Source: CAYMAX01 sp964388595 (lineage in GTDB: Bacteria; Bacteroidota; Bacteroidia; Bacteroidales; UBA932). Taken from it: a stretch of 18,104 bases of DNA. Below, in pieces: positions 1-6,885 of this stretch. The stretch covers positions 1 through 18,104 of the forward strand of contig CAYMAX010000028.1 of assembly GCA_964388595.1 (NCBI GenBank), written 5' to 3'. Positions within the stretch are counted from its first letter, which is position 1, and each line of letters starts with the position of its first letter. A model generated the notes under the pieces. That model was not told where the DNA came from. It saw only the letters and a program-made list of their open reading frames with translations, and did not search any database. Both the position numbers and the translations under genes were made by a program.

Positions 1-398
1 ACTACTACGGGGTCTGCAATATATGCTTTGCATCCCTTTATCTCTTTGGCAATAGCATTGGCGATGATACCTCCGAGATTACTTGCATGCTCTCCGTATT
101 GTGCAGAACTGAGGTCTGCGATCATAGCTTCATTCACGAGATAAACTCCTGAAGGAATAGGTCTCAGAAGCCCACCACGTCCCACGATGGCATCAATTTT
201 CGAAAGATCTATATCATTTTCTCTAAGTGTTGCCAATATGGTATCCTTACGGAATTGGTATTGGTCTATCACCCTGTCATAGGCCATCACTTCTTCTGTA
301 CTATGACGCAGAGTTGTAGAGAAAACTTGTTTGTCATCTTCGAAAAGAGCTATTTTGGTCGAAGTCGAACCGGGATTGATAGCAAGAATATGTCTCAT
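1..398 (-). CDS. buk: butyrate kinase, N-terminal part (runs off window)
   Basis: Butyrate kinase converts butyryl phosphate and ADP to butyrate and ATP in the cytoplasm, the last step of the Ptb-Buk butyrate pathway. The visible 132 residues start MRHILAINPGSTSTKIALFE, the typical N-terminal phosphate-binding strand and loop of the butyrate/acetate kinase (ASKHA) superfamily. They continue with a VGRGG stretch (about residues 71-75) and a YGEHASNLGG stretch (about 103-112) that are characteristic of butyrate kinases rather than acetate kinases. The ATG at 396-398 lies only 5 bases after the ptb stop, so the two are co-transcribed. No Shine-Dalgarno sequence is seen, as is usual in Bacteroidota. 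The C-terminal two thirds lie outside the window. A branched-chain acyl kinase with relaxed substrate use is the main alternative. Confidence 0.93.
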   Translation of the reverse strand, partial: MRHILAINPGSTSTKIALFEDDKQVFSTTLRHSTEEVMAYDRVIDQYQFRKDTILATLRENDIDLSKIDAIVGRGGLLRPIPSGVYLVNEAMIADLSSAQYGEHASNLGGIIANAIAKEIKGCKAYIADPVV

Positions 399-403
399 AC
401 TTA

Positions 404-1309
404 CTACTTGGCAGTTAATGCTGCAAGAGCTATGGAATTGAGTTTGGTCTCGATACTGTCAGCTCTGGAAGAAAGTACACATGGAGCCATAGCTCCTGCT
501 ACGATAGCAGATTGTTTGACACCTTTGCAGAGTTGTGAATTGACTTTATAGAAGACATTTGCAGATTCTATATTGGGGAAGACGAGACAGTCTGCATCGC
601 CTGCTACGGGGCTGGTCAACTTCTTAATGCCGGCAGCTTCTTTGGAGATAGCTACATCGAGTGCCAGAGGACCATCACCGATACATCCGGGGATTTGGCC
701 TCTGTCTATCATTTTGGCAATAAGGGCTGCATCAATGCAAGCTTGCATGCCCGGAAGCATCTGTTCGGTAGCGGCAATAATAGCTACTTTGGGTTTTTCA
801 ATCTGAAGAGCTTTAGCAGTATTAACAAGATATTTGGTAATAGCTACTTTCTGACTCAAATCTGGAGCAGGGATGACAGCCATGTCACCTAAAATGATAA
901 GTTTGTGATAATTGGGATTTTCCAATACTGACACATGGCTCAACACTGCTTTGGGAGGAAGAAGACCTTTTTCTTTGTTAAGAATGCCTCTCATATATTT
1001 GTCTGTAGAGCAAAGACCTTTCATCAGGATGTCTCCTTCACCATTTTTAACCATTTCTACTGCCTGTGCGATAGCTTTGAGTTCGTTAGTATTCTCAACG
1101 ATGGTAAATACTGACATATCAATGCCTTCAGCATCACATACCTTCTTAATCATAGCAGGGTCGCCGACAAGTGTAACATCGACGATGCCGAGTTGAGAAG
1201 CTTTGTATGTAGCGGTAATAGTATGGTCATCAACACCCCACGCTGCGATAAGACGTTTTTTGGTTTTGTTCTTCAGTTGTTCAAAAATCTGATTGATAGA
1301 TGTAATCAT
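404..1309 (-). CDS. ptb: phosphate butyryltransferase
   Basis: Phosphate butyryltransferase exchanges the CoA of butyryl-CoA for phosphate, giving butyryl phosphate for butyrate kinase. The 301-residue length fits Ptb; phosphate acetyltransferases of this fold are usually about 330 residues or much longer. The PTA/PTB fold shows in VGDPAMI (about 48-54), the LMKGL..T segment (about 95-102), VLSHVSV (about 122-128) and the C-terminal VAGAMAP.VLSSR.DS region. The gene lies 23 bases after ackA and 5 bases before buk on the same strand, so ackA-ptb-buk reads as one operon. The pairing with buk supports the butyryl substrate, although some Ptb enzymes also use acetyl-CoA or branched acyl-CoAs, which might matter here because no pta is visible beside ackA. 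Confidence 0.93.
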   Translation of the reverse strand: MITSINQIFEQLKNKTKKRLIAAWGVDDHTITATYKASQLGIVDVTLVGDPAMIKKVCDAEGIDMSVFTIVENTNELKAIAQAVEMVKNGEGDILMKGLCSTDKYMRGILNKEKGLLPPKAVLSHVSVLENPNYHKLIILGDMAVIPAPDLSQKVAITKYLVNTAKALQIEKPKVAIIAATEQMLPGMQACIDAALIAKMIDRGQIPGCIGDGPLALDVAISKEAAGIKKLTSPVAGDADCLVFPNIESANVFYKVNSQLCKGVKQSAIVAGAMAPCVLSSRADSIETKLNSIALAALTAK

Positions 1310-1332
1310 AATATATAGTAATTTAAATGTTG

Positions 1333-2541
1333 TTATTTTCTTGTTAATGCCATAGTATCGCGGGCAATCACCAGCTCTTCGTTGGTACTGATGGTGGTAA
1401 CTGTCACTTTGGAGCCATCTTTGGAAAGGATGACATCCTCTCCGCGTACTCCGTCGTTTTTCTTATCATCAAATTCTACTCCCAGGTAGCCGAGTGTAGA
1501 ACAAATTGCTTTACGGGCTTTGAAGTCGTTTTCACCGATACCGCCTGTAAATACTATCATGTCAAGACCTCCCATCACAGCACTGAAAGCACCAATATAT
1601 TTACGAACGCTGTGGTAGAACATCTCAAGTGAAAGAGTTGCTCTCTTATTGCCCTCTTTGGAAGCATTTTCTATGTCTCTGCAGTCAGAGGAGACACCTG
1701 ACACTCCCTGAAAACCACTTTTCTTATTGAGAACTGCATTAATCCCTTTGGCATCCAAATGTTCCTTTTCCTGAAGGAATGTCACAATGCCTGCATCGAT
1801 AGTACCACAACGGGTACCCATCTCAACACCTTCCATCGGTGTAAAGCCCATAGATGTATCGACCGATTTGCCATTGAGAACAGCGGCGACTGAACCACCA
1901 TTGCCCAGATGACAAGTTACTATCTTGGAATGGTTAATATCCATTCCTGTCAATTCGCAAGCTCTTTTGGCAACAAATTTATGACTTGTGCCGTGGAAGC
2001 CGTATCTGCGAATTTTATACTTCAAATAATATTCGTAGGGGAGAGCATACATGTAAGCATAATCGGGCATAGTCTGATGGAATGAAGTGTCGAAGACAGC
2101 CACCTGCGGAGTCTTGGGCATCAATGCCTGCACAGCTCTGATACCAAGAAGGTTGGCAGGATTGTGCAAAGGAGCTATCTCGCAAAGTGCTTCGATACCT
2201 GCTATAGCCTTGTCATCCACTATGCAGGAAACGGGAAAAGTCTCTCCTCCGTGAGCCACTCTGTGCCCTACTGCATCGATTTCATTGAGAGATGAAAGAA
2301 CCCCCCATTTGGTATCGGTAAGAAGGTCGAGAACAGACTTGATTCCTTCGGTGTGATTGGCTATTGGTTTGCTGACTTCATATTTGCCTTTACCCGTAGG
2401 TTTATGGGTGATGTCTCCCTTTTCCATACCTATCCTCTCCACAAGACCCTTTGCCAATAGTGAATAATCGTTATCGCTCTTCATATCAAGTACCTGATAT
2501 TTTAATGAGGAACTTCCACAGTTCAATACAAGAATTATCAT
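1333..2541 (-). CDS. ackA: acetate kinase
   Basis: Acetate kinase makes acetate and ATP from acetyl phosphate and ADP, or the reverse, in the cytoplasm. With the ATG at 2539-2541 the protein is 402 residues, the normal size. All catalytic residues known from the Methanosarcina enzyme are present at a near-constant offset: N7 in the NCGSSSLKYQ loop, R94 in GHRVAHGG, D151 in FDTSFH, H183 in GFHGTSH, R244 in MGTRCGT and E388 in STNEEL. Nucleotide-binding motifs TCHLGNGGS (209-217) and FTGGIGEN (331-338) are intact. An in-frame upstream ATG at 2634 would add 31 residues before the conserved start and overlap the promoter, so I reject it. It is the first gene of ackA-ptb-buk. No phosphotransacetylase partner is seen within the window. 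Confidence 0.97.
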   Translation of the reverse strand: MIILVLNCGSSSLKYQVLDMKSDNDYSLLAKGLVERIGMEKGDITHKPTGKGKYEVSKPIANHTEGIKSVLDLLTDTKWGVLSSLNEIDAVGHRVAHGGETFPVSCIVDDKAIAGIEALCEIAPLHNPANLLGIRAVQALMPKTPQVAVFDTSFHQTMPDYAYMYALPYEYYLKYKIRRYGFHGTSHKFVAKRACELTGMDINHSKIVTCHLGNGGSVAAVLNGKSVDTSMGFTPMEGVEMGTRCGTIDAGIVTFLQEKEHLDAKGINAVLNKKSGFQGVSGVSSDCRDIENASKEGNKRATLSLEMFYHSVRKYIGAFSAVMGGLDMIVFTGGIGENDFKARKAICSTLGYLGVEFDDKKNDGVRGEDVILSKDGSKVTVTTISTNEELVIARDTMALTRK

Positions 2542-2568
2542 AATTTTTTTTGAATTTTTAAAAGTCTG

Positions 2569-2576
2569 CAAAGGTA
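2569..2576 (-). promoter_or_regulatory. Bacteroidota -7 promoter element for ackA-ptb-buk
   Basis: On the minus strand this reads TACCTTTG, a full match to the Bacteroidota -7 consensus TAnnTTTG, ending 27 bases before the ackA ATG. No good TTTG -33 element is found 19-21 bases further upstream. It supports the short ackA start and a 5' leader of roughly 20 bases. Confidence 0.6.
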
Positions 2577-2609
2577 ATACAAATTTCGTTACACTTTTGT
2601 CTGTCAAGA

Positions 2610-2617
2610 TACTTTTG
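2610..2617 (+). promoter_or_regulatory. Bacteroidota -7 promoter element for comEC
   Basis: Reads TACTTTTG, matching TAnnTTTG, 53 bases before the likely comEC ATG at 2671. A TTTC at 2584-2587 could serve as a weak -33 element. It sits back to back with the ackA element at 2569-2576. Confidence 0.5.
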
Positions 2618-2670
2618 CTTATCTTGCACTGCAAATACGACCTGTATATCGGGATTATGTGTTGGAGATT

Positions 2671-4068
2671 ATGTTGCGAGAGAAATTTCTTCTTTATCTG
2701 ATAGTTGTATTGATAGTCGGCAATCTGTCCATCAGATATATTCTTGGGCTTTTGCCTGCTGATGAGATGGGATTTTGGACCGCCATCATCGCCTCTCTCG
2801 CCATATCTTTTCTTATCATTCTCCTCTTTGTCCGCAAGTCCCTTTTCTCATGGCTCGGAGCATTTATGATGATGGGAGTTATCGGAGTATGCACCCAGCA
2901 ATATTTCAAATTGCAACGCCAACTCACCACTGTTGATGGAACGGAAGTATCGCTGGTGGGTGTTATCGAAGATATCAGTACCACCCGTAAAGGAAAATGC
3001 GCCGTCACTCTTCATCTTCAGCAGCACAACACCATAGTGTACGACAACAATTCAGCTCTCTTGAGGAGTATCATCTCATCAAATAACGCACTCCCCGGAG
3101 ACACCCTTTTCTGTCGGGTATTTCGAGCTCAGATTACCAATTTTACTGAAGATTTCGACTATGTATCCTATATGGCCGATAAAGAGATATTCTATAACTG
3201 TTTCCTATCCAATAAATCTCTCAGCAACCTTCCATATCTGCATAAAAGCAGGAAAGTGAGCATCCGTCACAAAATCATCCGTTGGCAATATATTTTTAAA
3301 AATCATTTACCTCTTCTCGTTGACAAAAATCATCCCGAACATCTTGCATTTCTCATAGCTCTATCCTGCGGAGATAAAAGTGAGATAACACAAAATGCTA
3401 CTGAGGCTTTCAGACGCAACGGAGTAGCTCACCTGCTCGCCTTATCCGGGCTGCATGTCGGTATTATTTATGCCGTCATTTCTTTTATCTTGACTCTGCT
3501 CGGCAACTCTCCCCCCATCAAAAAAATACGCTCGCTGATTATTATCATTGCATTGTGGTTTTACGCACTTTTTACAGGAATGGGGATATCGATAGTAAGG
3601 GCTGTATTGATGGCAACAATATATGAACTTGGAGCCATCGCAGGGCGAGACCGCAATGGCCTCAACTCACTATCCCTTAGTGCATTATTAATAATAATGT
3701 TCAACCCGAATGCGACCTCTCAGATTAGTTTCATTCTTTCTTATGGTGCCATGCTCGGAATATTTATTATTTATCCGGTCTTTCAATCTATCAAAGTGTC
3801 AGCCCCTGTGTTATCATATATCTGGAAGGTGGCAAGCATATCCATATCCTGCCAACTTCTGACTGCCCCGATTATTTATTACTATTTCGGAACATTTTCA
3901 TCAAGTTCGCTCCTGTCGAATGTTATCTGCACCCCTTTGATATCGATAATAATGATGTTGATTCCCGCCTCTTTGACTTTTAGAAGCATATCATTCGTAG
4001 GAGACATCTTTATCTATCTCCTGAACGCAACTCTTTCATTGCTTGACTTCGTGGTAAATCAATTATGA
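2671..4068 (+). CDS. comEC: ComEC/Rec2 family competence protein, no lactamase domain
   Basis: Predicted inner-membrane channel of the ComEC/Rec2 family, which in competent bacteria carries single-stranded DNA into the cytoplasm. The N-terminal part has hydrophobic segments at about 6-27, 36-53 and 57-75, followed by a soluble DUF4131-like region (about 85-180). The Competence domain then begins with FLIALSCGDKSEIT (227-240) and the family signature GVAHLLALSGLHVG (251-264), and continues through many membrane helices to the end. I use the ATG at 2671 (465 residues); a GTG at 2659 would add only MLEI. The protein stops shortly after the membrane domain, so the metallo-beta-lactamase-like domain of Bacillus ComEC is absent, and it is shorter than ComEC-like proteins of about 650-700 residues that I recall from related bacteria. 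It is convergent with the next gene, 14 bases apart, with no obvious terminator. Confidence 0.88.
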   Translation: MLREKFLLYLIVVLIVGNLSIRYILGLLPADEMGFWTAIIASLAISFLIILLFVRKSLFSWLGAFMMMGVIGVCTQQYFKLQRQLTTVDGTEVSLVGVIEDISTTRKGKCAVTLHLQQHNTIVYDNNSALLRSIISSNNALPGDTLFCRVFRAQITNFTEDFDYVSYMADKEIFYNCFLSNKSLSNLPYLHKSRKVSIRHKIIRWQYIFKNHLPLLVDKNHPEHLAFLIALSCGDKSEITQNATEAFRRNGVAHLLALSGLHVGIIYAVISFILTLLGNSPPIKKIRSLIIIIALWFYALFTGMGISIVRAVLMATIYELGAIAGRDRNGLNSLSLSALLIIMFNPNATSQISFILSYGAMLGIFIIYPVFQSIKVSAPVLSYIWKVASISISCQLLTAPIIYYYFGTFSSSSLLSNVICTPLISIIMMLIPASLTFRSISFVGDIFIYLLNATLSLLDFVVNQL

Positions 4069-4082
4069 ATGGCCGGAAGAAA

Positions 4083-4994
4083 TTATATGGCCAAGGCTAT
4101 CAGCACCACAGACAACATAGCGGCACCTATGCCGATCCACTGTCGCACAGTCAGCTTCTCCTTGAAAAGAAGCATCCCCAATAGAGAGGTAATCAGCACA
4201 GTGGAAGTATTGATGATGGGGAAAACAATGGACCCACCGAAGATATTCACGTTTATCAAAAGCAATTTCGATGTAAAGAAATTGGAAAGTCCCAGGAAAA
4301 CACCGCAAATGAGTGTCCACCAAGATAATACGAGACCATGTCGCACAACATCAATAATTGCTAAAATCACTGAACATATCATCGCCGTAGCAAAGACTAT
4401 GAATAGAAAAATATTCAAATCATTGGTGGTAAAAATCAAGAATTTACGCACCAACTCCTGAAGTTCATCGCAAACACCGGAAAACAAAAAAACAGAGAGG
4501 GGCAGAATGATATTTGCAGCCATCTTGGGTCCCTTGTCTTTATCAGCTATCCCCGATTTATTTTTGGTATAAAGAACCAAATAAAATGATATGAGAGTAA
4601 GAACAATACCAAAACACTTTATTATCAGATTGTTAGTCTGACCTAAAAACAAGATTCCCACCAACACGGGAATAATCACAGACATCTTGGAAAAGGCTGA
4701 AGTGAGTCCCACTCCTATTCGCTGAGTGGAGTGAATCATCAACAGATAATTGAACATGAAAAGAAATCCAATGACCAAAGCAGGCCACATCTTCCAAATC
4801 TCCCTTCCCTCAGACAAAGTGAAACCTGTAGAAGAATCTATTGCCAAGAATGAAGCGACCACAGCTACTATATAATTGATGATGAGGACTCTCAATCCAT
4901 TGGCTTTTTTGACATCTACTATCTTGATGGCAAAGAATATACAGGATGAGGTAATAACTTGTAGAAAAAGAAGCAGGAAAAAATAACTTTTCAT
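4083..4994 (-). CDS. EamA/DMT superfamily transporter
   Basis: A 303-residue inner-membrane protein with about ten hydrophobic segments, arranged as two EamA-like halves of the drug/metabolite transporter superfamily. The first half runs from MKSYFFLLLFLQV to about residue 147 and ends in a basic cytoplasmic stretch TKNKSGIADKDKGPK. The second half runs to the C-terminus, with the typical final helix region GMLLFKEKLTVRQWIGIGAA. The substrate cannot be told from sequence; such proteins carry amino acids, sugars or other metabolites. I choose the ATG at 4992-4994 because residues start directly with the first helix and a -7 promoter element lies just 4 bases upstream. An in-frame ATG at 5078 would run into the divergent gene. 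The transcript may be leaderless. Confidence 0.85.
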   Translation of the reverse strand: MKSYFFLLLFLQVITSSCIFFAIKIVDVKKANGLRVLIINYIVAVVASFLAIDSSTGFTLSEGREIWKMWPALVIGFLFMFNYLLMIHSTQRIGVGLTSAFSKMSVIIPVLVGILFLGQTNNLIIKCFGIVLTLISFYLVLYTKNKSGIADKDKGPKMAANIILPLSVFLFSGVCDELQELVRKFLIFTTNDLNIFLFIVFATAMICSVILAIIDVVRHGLVLSWWTLICGVFLGLSNFFTSKLLLINVNIFGGSIVFPIINTSTVLITSLLGMLLFKEKLTVRQWIGIGAAMLSVVLIALAI

Positions 4995-4998
4995 GGGG

Positions 4999-5006
4999 CA
5001 AAGATA
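4999..5006 (-). promoter_or_regulatory. -7 promoter element for the EamA transporter, leaderless geometry
   Basis: On the minus strand this reads TATCTTTG, a full TAnnTTTG match. Only four bases (CCCC) separate it from the ATG at 4994, so transcription starting the usual few bases downstream would begin at or next to the start codon. No clear -33 TTTG is visible. Confidence 0.55.
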
Positions 5007-5018
5007 CTTTCTTTTCAA

Positions 5019-5026
5019 TATATTTG
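5019..5026 (+). promoter_or_regulatory. -7 promoter element for the PurF-like gene
   Basis: Reads TATATTTG, a full TAnnTTTG match, 23 bases before the ATG at 5050. It is only 12 bases from the oppositely directed element at 4999-5006, so the two promoters overlap. No convincing -33 element is seen. Confidence 0.55.
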
Positions 5027-5049
5027 CGCCATAAAAATCACAATTATCT

Positions 5050-6486
5050 ATGGGCGGTATTATTGGTGTCATTTCCACACAGAAGTGTGCTACAGACCTG
5101 TTTTACGCCACCGATTATCATTCTCATCTCGGCACTAAACGAGGAGGAATGGCTGTATACAATGGTGGCGGCATCTTTGCTCGGGATATTCACAATCTCG
5201 AAAGCTCTTATTTCAGAATCAAGTTCGAACCTGAACTGCCCCGCTACACAGGCAATTCGGGAATTGGTGTCATCAGTGACACTGACTCACAACCTATAGT
5301 TGTCAATTCCCATCTCGGACGCTTTGCCATAGTGACTGTCGGGAGAATCAACAACATCGAAGAGCTTGCTGACGACCTTCTTACCAAAAATAAGAATTTC
5401 ACTGAACTTAGTTCCGGCAAAACCAACCCCACAGAGCTTATTGCTCAGCTTATCACTGAGGGCAAATCTTTCGAAGAGGGGATAGAACTGGTACAAAAAA
5501 GCATCAAAGGTTCCTGCTCATTTCTCATTCTCACCGAAAATTTCATTATAGCATCCCGCGACCTGTACGGAAGGACTCCTCTTCTGATAGGTGGCAAGGT
5601 CACTCAAGATGAATCTGGCAATAAAGTGATGTCACATATCGTAGCTTCTGAGACATGCTGTTTCTCCAATCTCGGATACGAACAAGAATATGTCATAGGA
5701 CCTGGAGAGGCCGTTAAAATCCTTCCTGACGGATTCGAACAGGTAGTAAAGCCCAAGGATAAAATGCAGATATGCTCTTTCCTTTGGATTTATTATGGCT
5801 ATCCTGTAAGTTGCTACGAGAACATCAATGTAGATAACGTCAGATATGCTCTCGGTTACAAGCTTGGAAAGCAGGACAAGACAGATCTCGAAGTAGTCTC
5901 ATCCATTCCCGATTCGGGCACCTGTATGGCAATAGGATTTTCCGATGGCAAAAAAATCCCATACAGATGTGCAGTCGTCAAATATACCCCCACATGGCCG
6001 AGAAGTTTTATGCCTTCGACACAAAATGTCAGAAATCTTGTAGCCAAGATGAAACTTATTCCTAACAATTATCTTCTTCGCGAGAAGAAAATTGTATTTT
6101 GCGATGATTCGATAGTCCGTGGCACACAGTTGAGAGATAACGTCAAACATCTTTACGATTACGGAGCCAAAGAAGTCCACGTCAGAATCAGTTGCCCTCC
6201 TCTTCTCTACCCTTGCGAGTTTATCAATTTCTCTGAATCAAGGTCCCCTCTGGAGCTCATCACCAGACGTTTTATCCTTATGAAAGAGGGAGCACACGAT
6301 AAAAATATCGGTAAATATGTCAAGGCCAATACACCGGAGTACCTCGAGATGGTGGAGTATATCAAAAATGAACTCAATCTCGCTTCGCTCAGATTTAATA
6401 CTATCGACAATGTTATCGACTCCATCGGACTTCCAAAAGAGATGATATGCACCCACTGTTTCGATGGAAGCAGCTACGGGAATTAA
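5050..6486 (+). CDS. PurF-like amidophosphoribosyltransferase paralogue lacking the glutaminase cysteine
   Basis: A 478-residue protein with the two-domain layout of PurF, the enzyme that makes phosphoribosylamine from PRPP and glutamine. The C-terminal phosphoribosyltransferase domain is well kept: the PRPP loop reads IVFCDDSIVRGTQ (348-360). Four cysteines fall where Bacillus-type PurF binds its 4Fe-4S cluster: C242 in ICSF, C389 in YPCEF, and C467 and C470 in CTHCF. The N-terminal Ntn-hydrolase domain is degenerate. It begins MGGIIGV where PurF has MCGI, so the nucleophile Cys is Gly. The usual HVRYST segment is GVISDT (about 73-78) and the NGN segment is GRINN (98-102). It should therefore not hydrolyse glutamine, but could use free ammonia, a separate glutaminase, or have a regulatory or different role. 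No upstream start would restore a Cys-first N-terminus. Confidence 0.85.
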   Translation: MGGIIGVISTQKCATDLFYATDYHSHLGTKRGGMAVYNGGGIFARDIHNLESSYFRIKFEPELPRYTGNSGIGVISDTDSQPIVVNSHLGRFAIVTVGRINNIEELADDLLTKNKNFTELSSGKTNPTELIAQLITEGKSFEEGIELVQKSIKGSCSFLILTENFIIASRDLYGRTPLLIGGKVTQDESGNKVMSHIVASETCCFSNLGYEQEYVIGPGEAVKILPDGFEQVVKPKDKMQICSFLWIYYGYPVSCYENINVDNVRYALGYKLGKQDKTDLEVVSSIPDSGTCMAIGFSDGKKIPYRCAVVKYTPTWPRSFMPSTQNVRNLVAKMKLIPNNYLLREKKIVFCDDSIVRGTQLRDNVKHLYDYGAKEVHVRISCPPLLYPCEFINFSESRSPLELITRRFILMKEGAHDKNIGKYVKANTPEYLEMVEYIKNELNLASLRFNTIDNVIDSIGLPKEMICTHCFDGSSYGN

Positions 6487-6515
6487 AAAAAAGTTTCGTT
6501 TATCGGATATTTCTT

Positions 6516-6523
6516 TATATTTG
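6516..6523 (+). promoter_or_regulatory. -7 promoter element for the RRM protein
   Basis: Reads TATATTTG, a full TAnnTTTG match, 27 bases before the ATG at 6551. A TTTC at 6494-6497, 18 bases upstream, may be a weak -33 element. It lies after the stop of the PurF-like gene and suggests that the RRM gene has its own transcript. Confidence 0.6.
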
Positions 6524-6550
6524 TACAACCAAACTTTTTATTCCTTATTC

Positions 6551-6835
6551 ATGAATATTTTTGTATCCAGCCTGAATTTCAGAGCAAGAAAAGAAGACCT
6601 TATCGCTCTCTTTTCACCATTTGGAGAAGTTACCTCCGCTAGAATTATTGTTAACAAAGAGACTCACCGTTCCAGAGGGTATGGCTTCGTTGAGATGTCG
6701 GAAGAAGATGGCAAAAAAGCCATTGAAGCCCTTAACGGTACTGAACACATGGGAAGAACGATCAGTGTTGCAGTCGGTAACGAACGTCCTCCCAGACCTG
6801 AGTCACCGGAAGCACCTGCCACTCCTGTAGAATAG
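6551..6835 (+). CDS. single-RRM RNA-binding protein
   Basis: A 94-residue cytoplasmic RNA-binding protein consisting of one RNA recognition motif. RNP2 is IFVSSL (3-8) and RNP1 is RGYGFVEM (42-49), with the aromatic residues that stack on RNA bases (F4, Y44, F46) in place. The segment FGEVTSARII (24-33) is typical of bacterial glycine-rich or cold-inducible RRM proteins. The tail (about 79-94) is short, proline-rich and acidic rather than the RGG or basic tail of some relatives. I start at the ATG at 6551 because MNIFVSSL begins the first strand directly; an in-frame ATG at 6464 would overlap the PurF-like gene and sit upstream of the promoter. A strong terminator follows. Such proteins probably act as RNA chaperones, but the targets here are unknown. 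Confidence 0.93.
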   Translation: MNIFVSSLNFRARKEDLIALFSPFGEVTSARIIVNKETHRSRGYGFVEMSEEDGKKAIEALNGTEHMGRTISVAVGNERPPRPESPEAPATPVE

Positions 6836-6857
6836 CATTTGCTCCGTGTTTCAAACT

Positions 6858-6885
6858 AAAGCTGTCTGTCAAGGCAGCTTTTTTT
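6858..6885 (+). terminator. Rho-independent terminator of the RRM gene
   Basis: The arms AAGCTGTC (6859-6866) and GGCAGCTT (6873-6880) pair over eight base pairs with one G-U, around a six-base loop, and are followed by a T tract. It starts 22 bases after the RRM stop and touches the stop codon of wbpE on the other strand. In the reverse direction the T tract is poor, so it would be at best a weak terminator for wbpE. Confidence 0.85.

Noticed and set aside
404..1309. Phosphate acetyltransferase (Pta) as the identity of the middle operon gene
   Set aside because: The 301-residue length, LMKGL-type motif and adjacent butyrate kinase favour Ptb.
2542..2634. Longer N-terminus for acetate kinase from an upstream ATG
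   Set aside because: The extra 31 residues are not conserved-looking, and the -7 element at 2569-2576 lies inside them.
4071..4092. GGCC repeats as a terminator between comEC and the transporter
   Set aside because: Only four bases per arm with a 14-base loop and no T tract; not a convincing hairpin.
4995..5078. Longer N-terminus for the EamA transporter from an ATG inside the divergent gene
   Set aside because: It would overlap the PurF-like coding start and place polar residues before the first helix; the -7 element fits the short start.
6464..6550. Longer N-terminus for the RRM protein
   Set aside because: It would overlap the end of the PurF-like gene and run through the TATATTTG promoter element; the RRM fold begins at the ATG at 6551.
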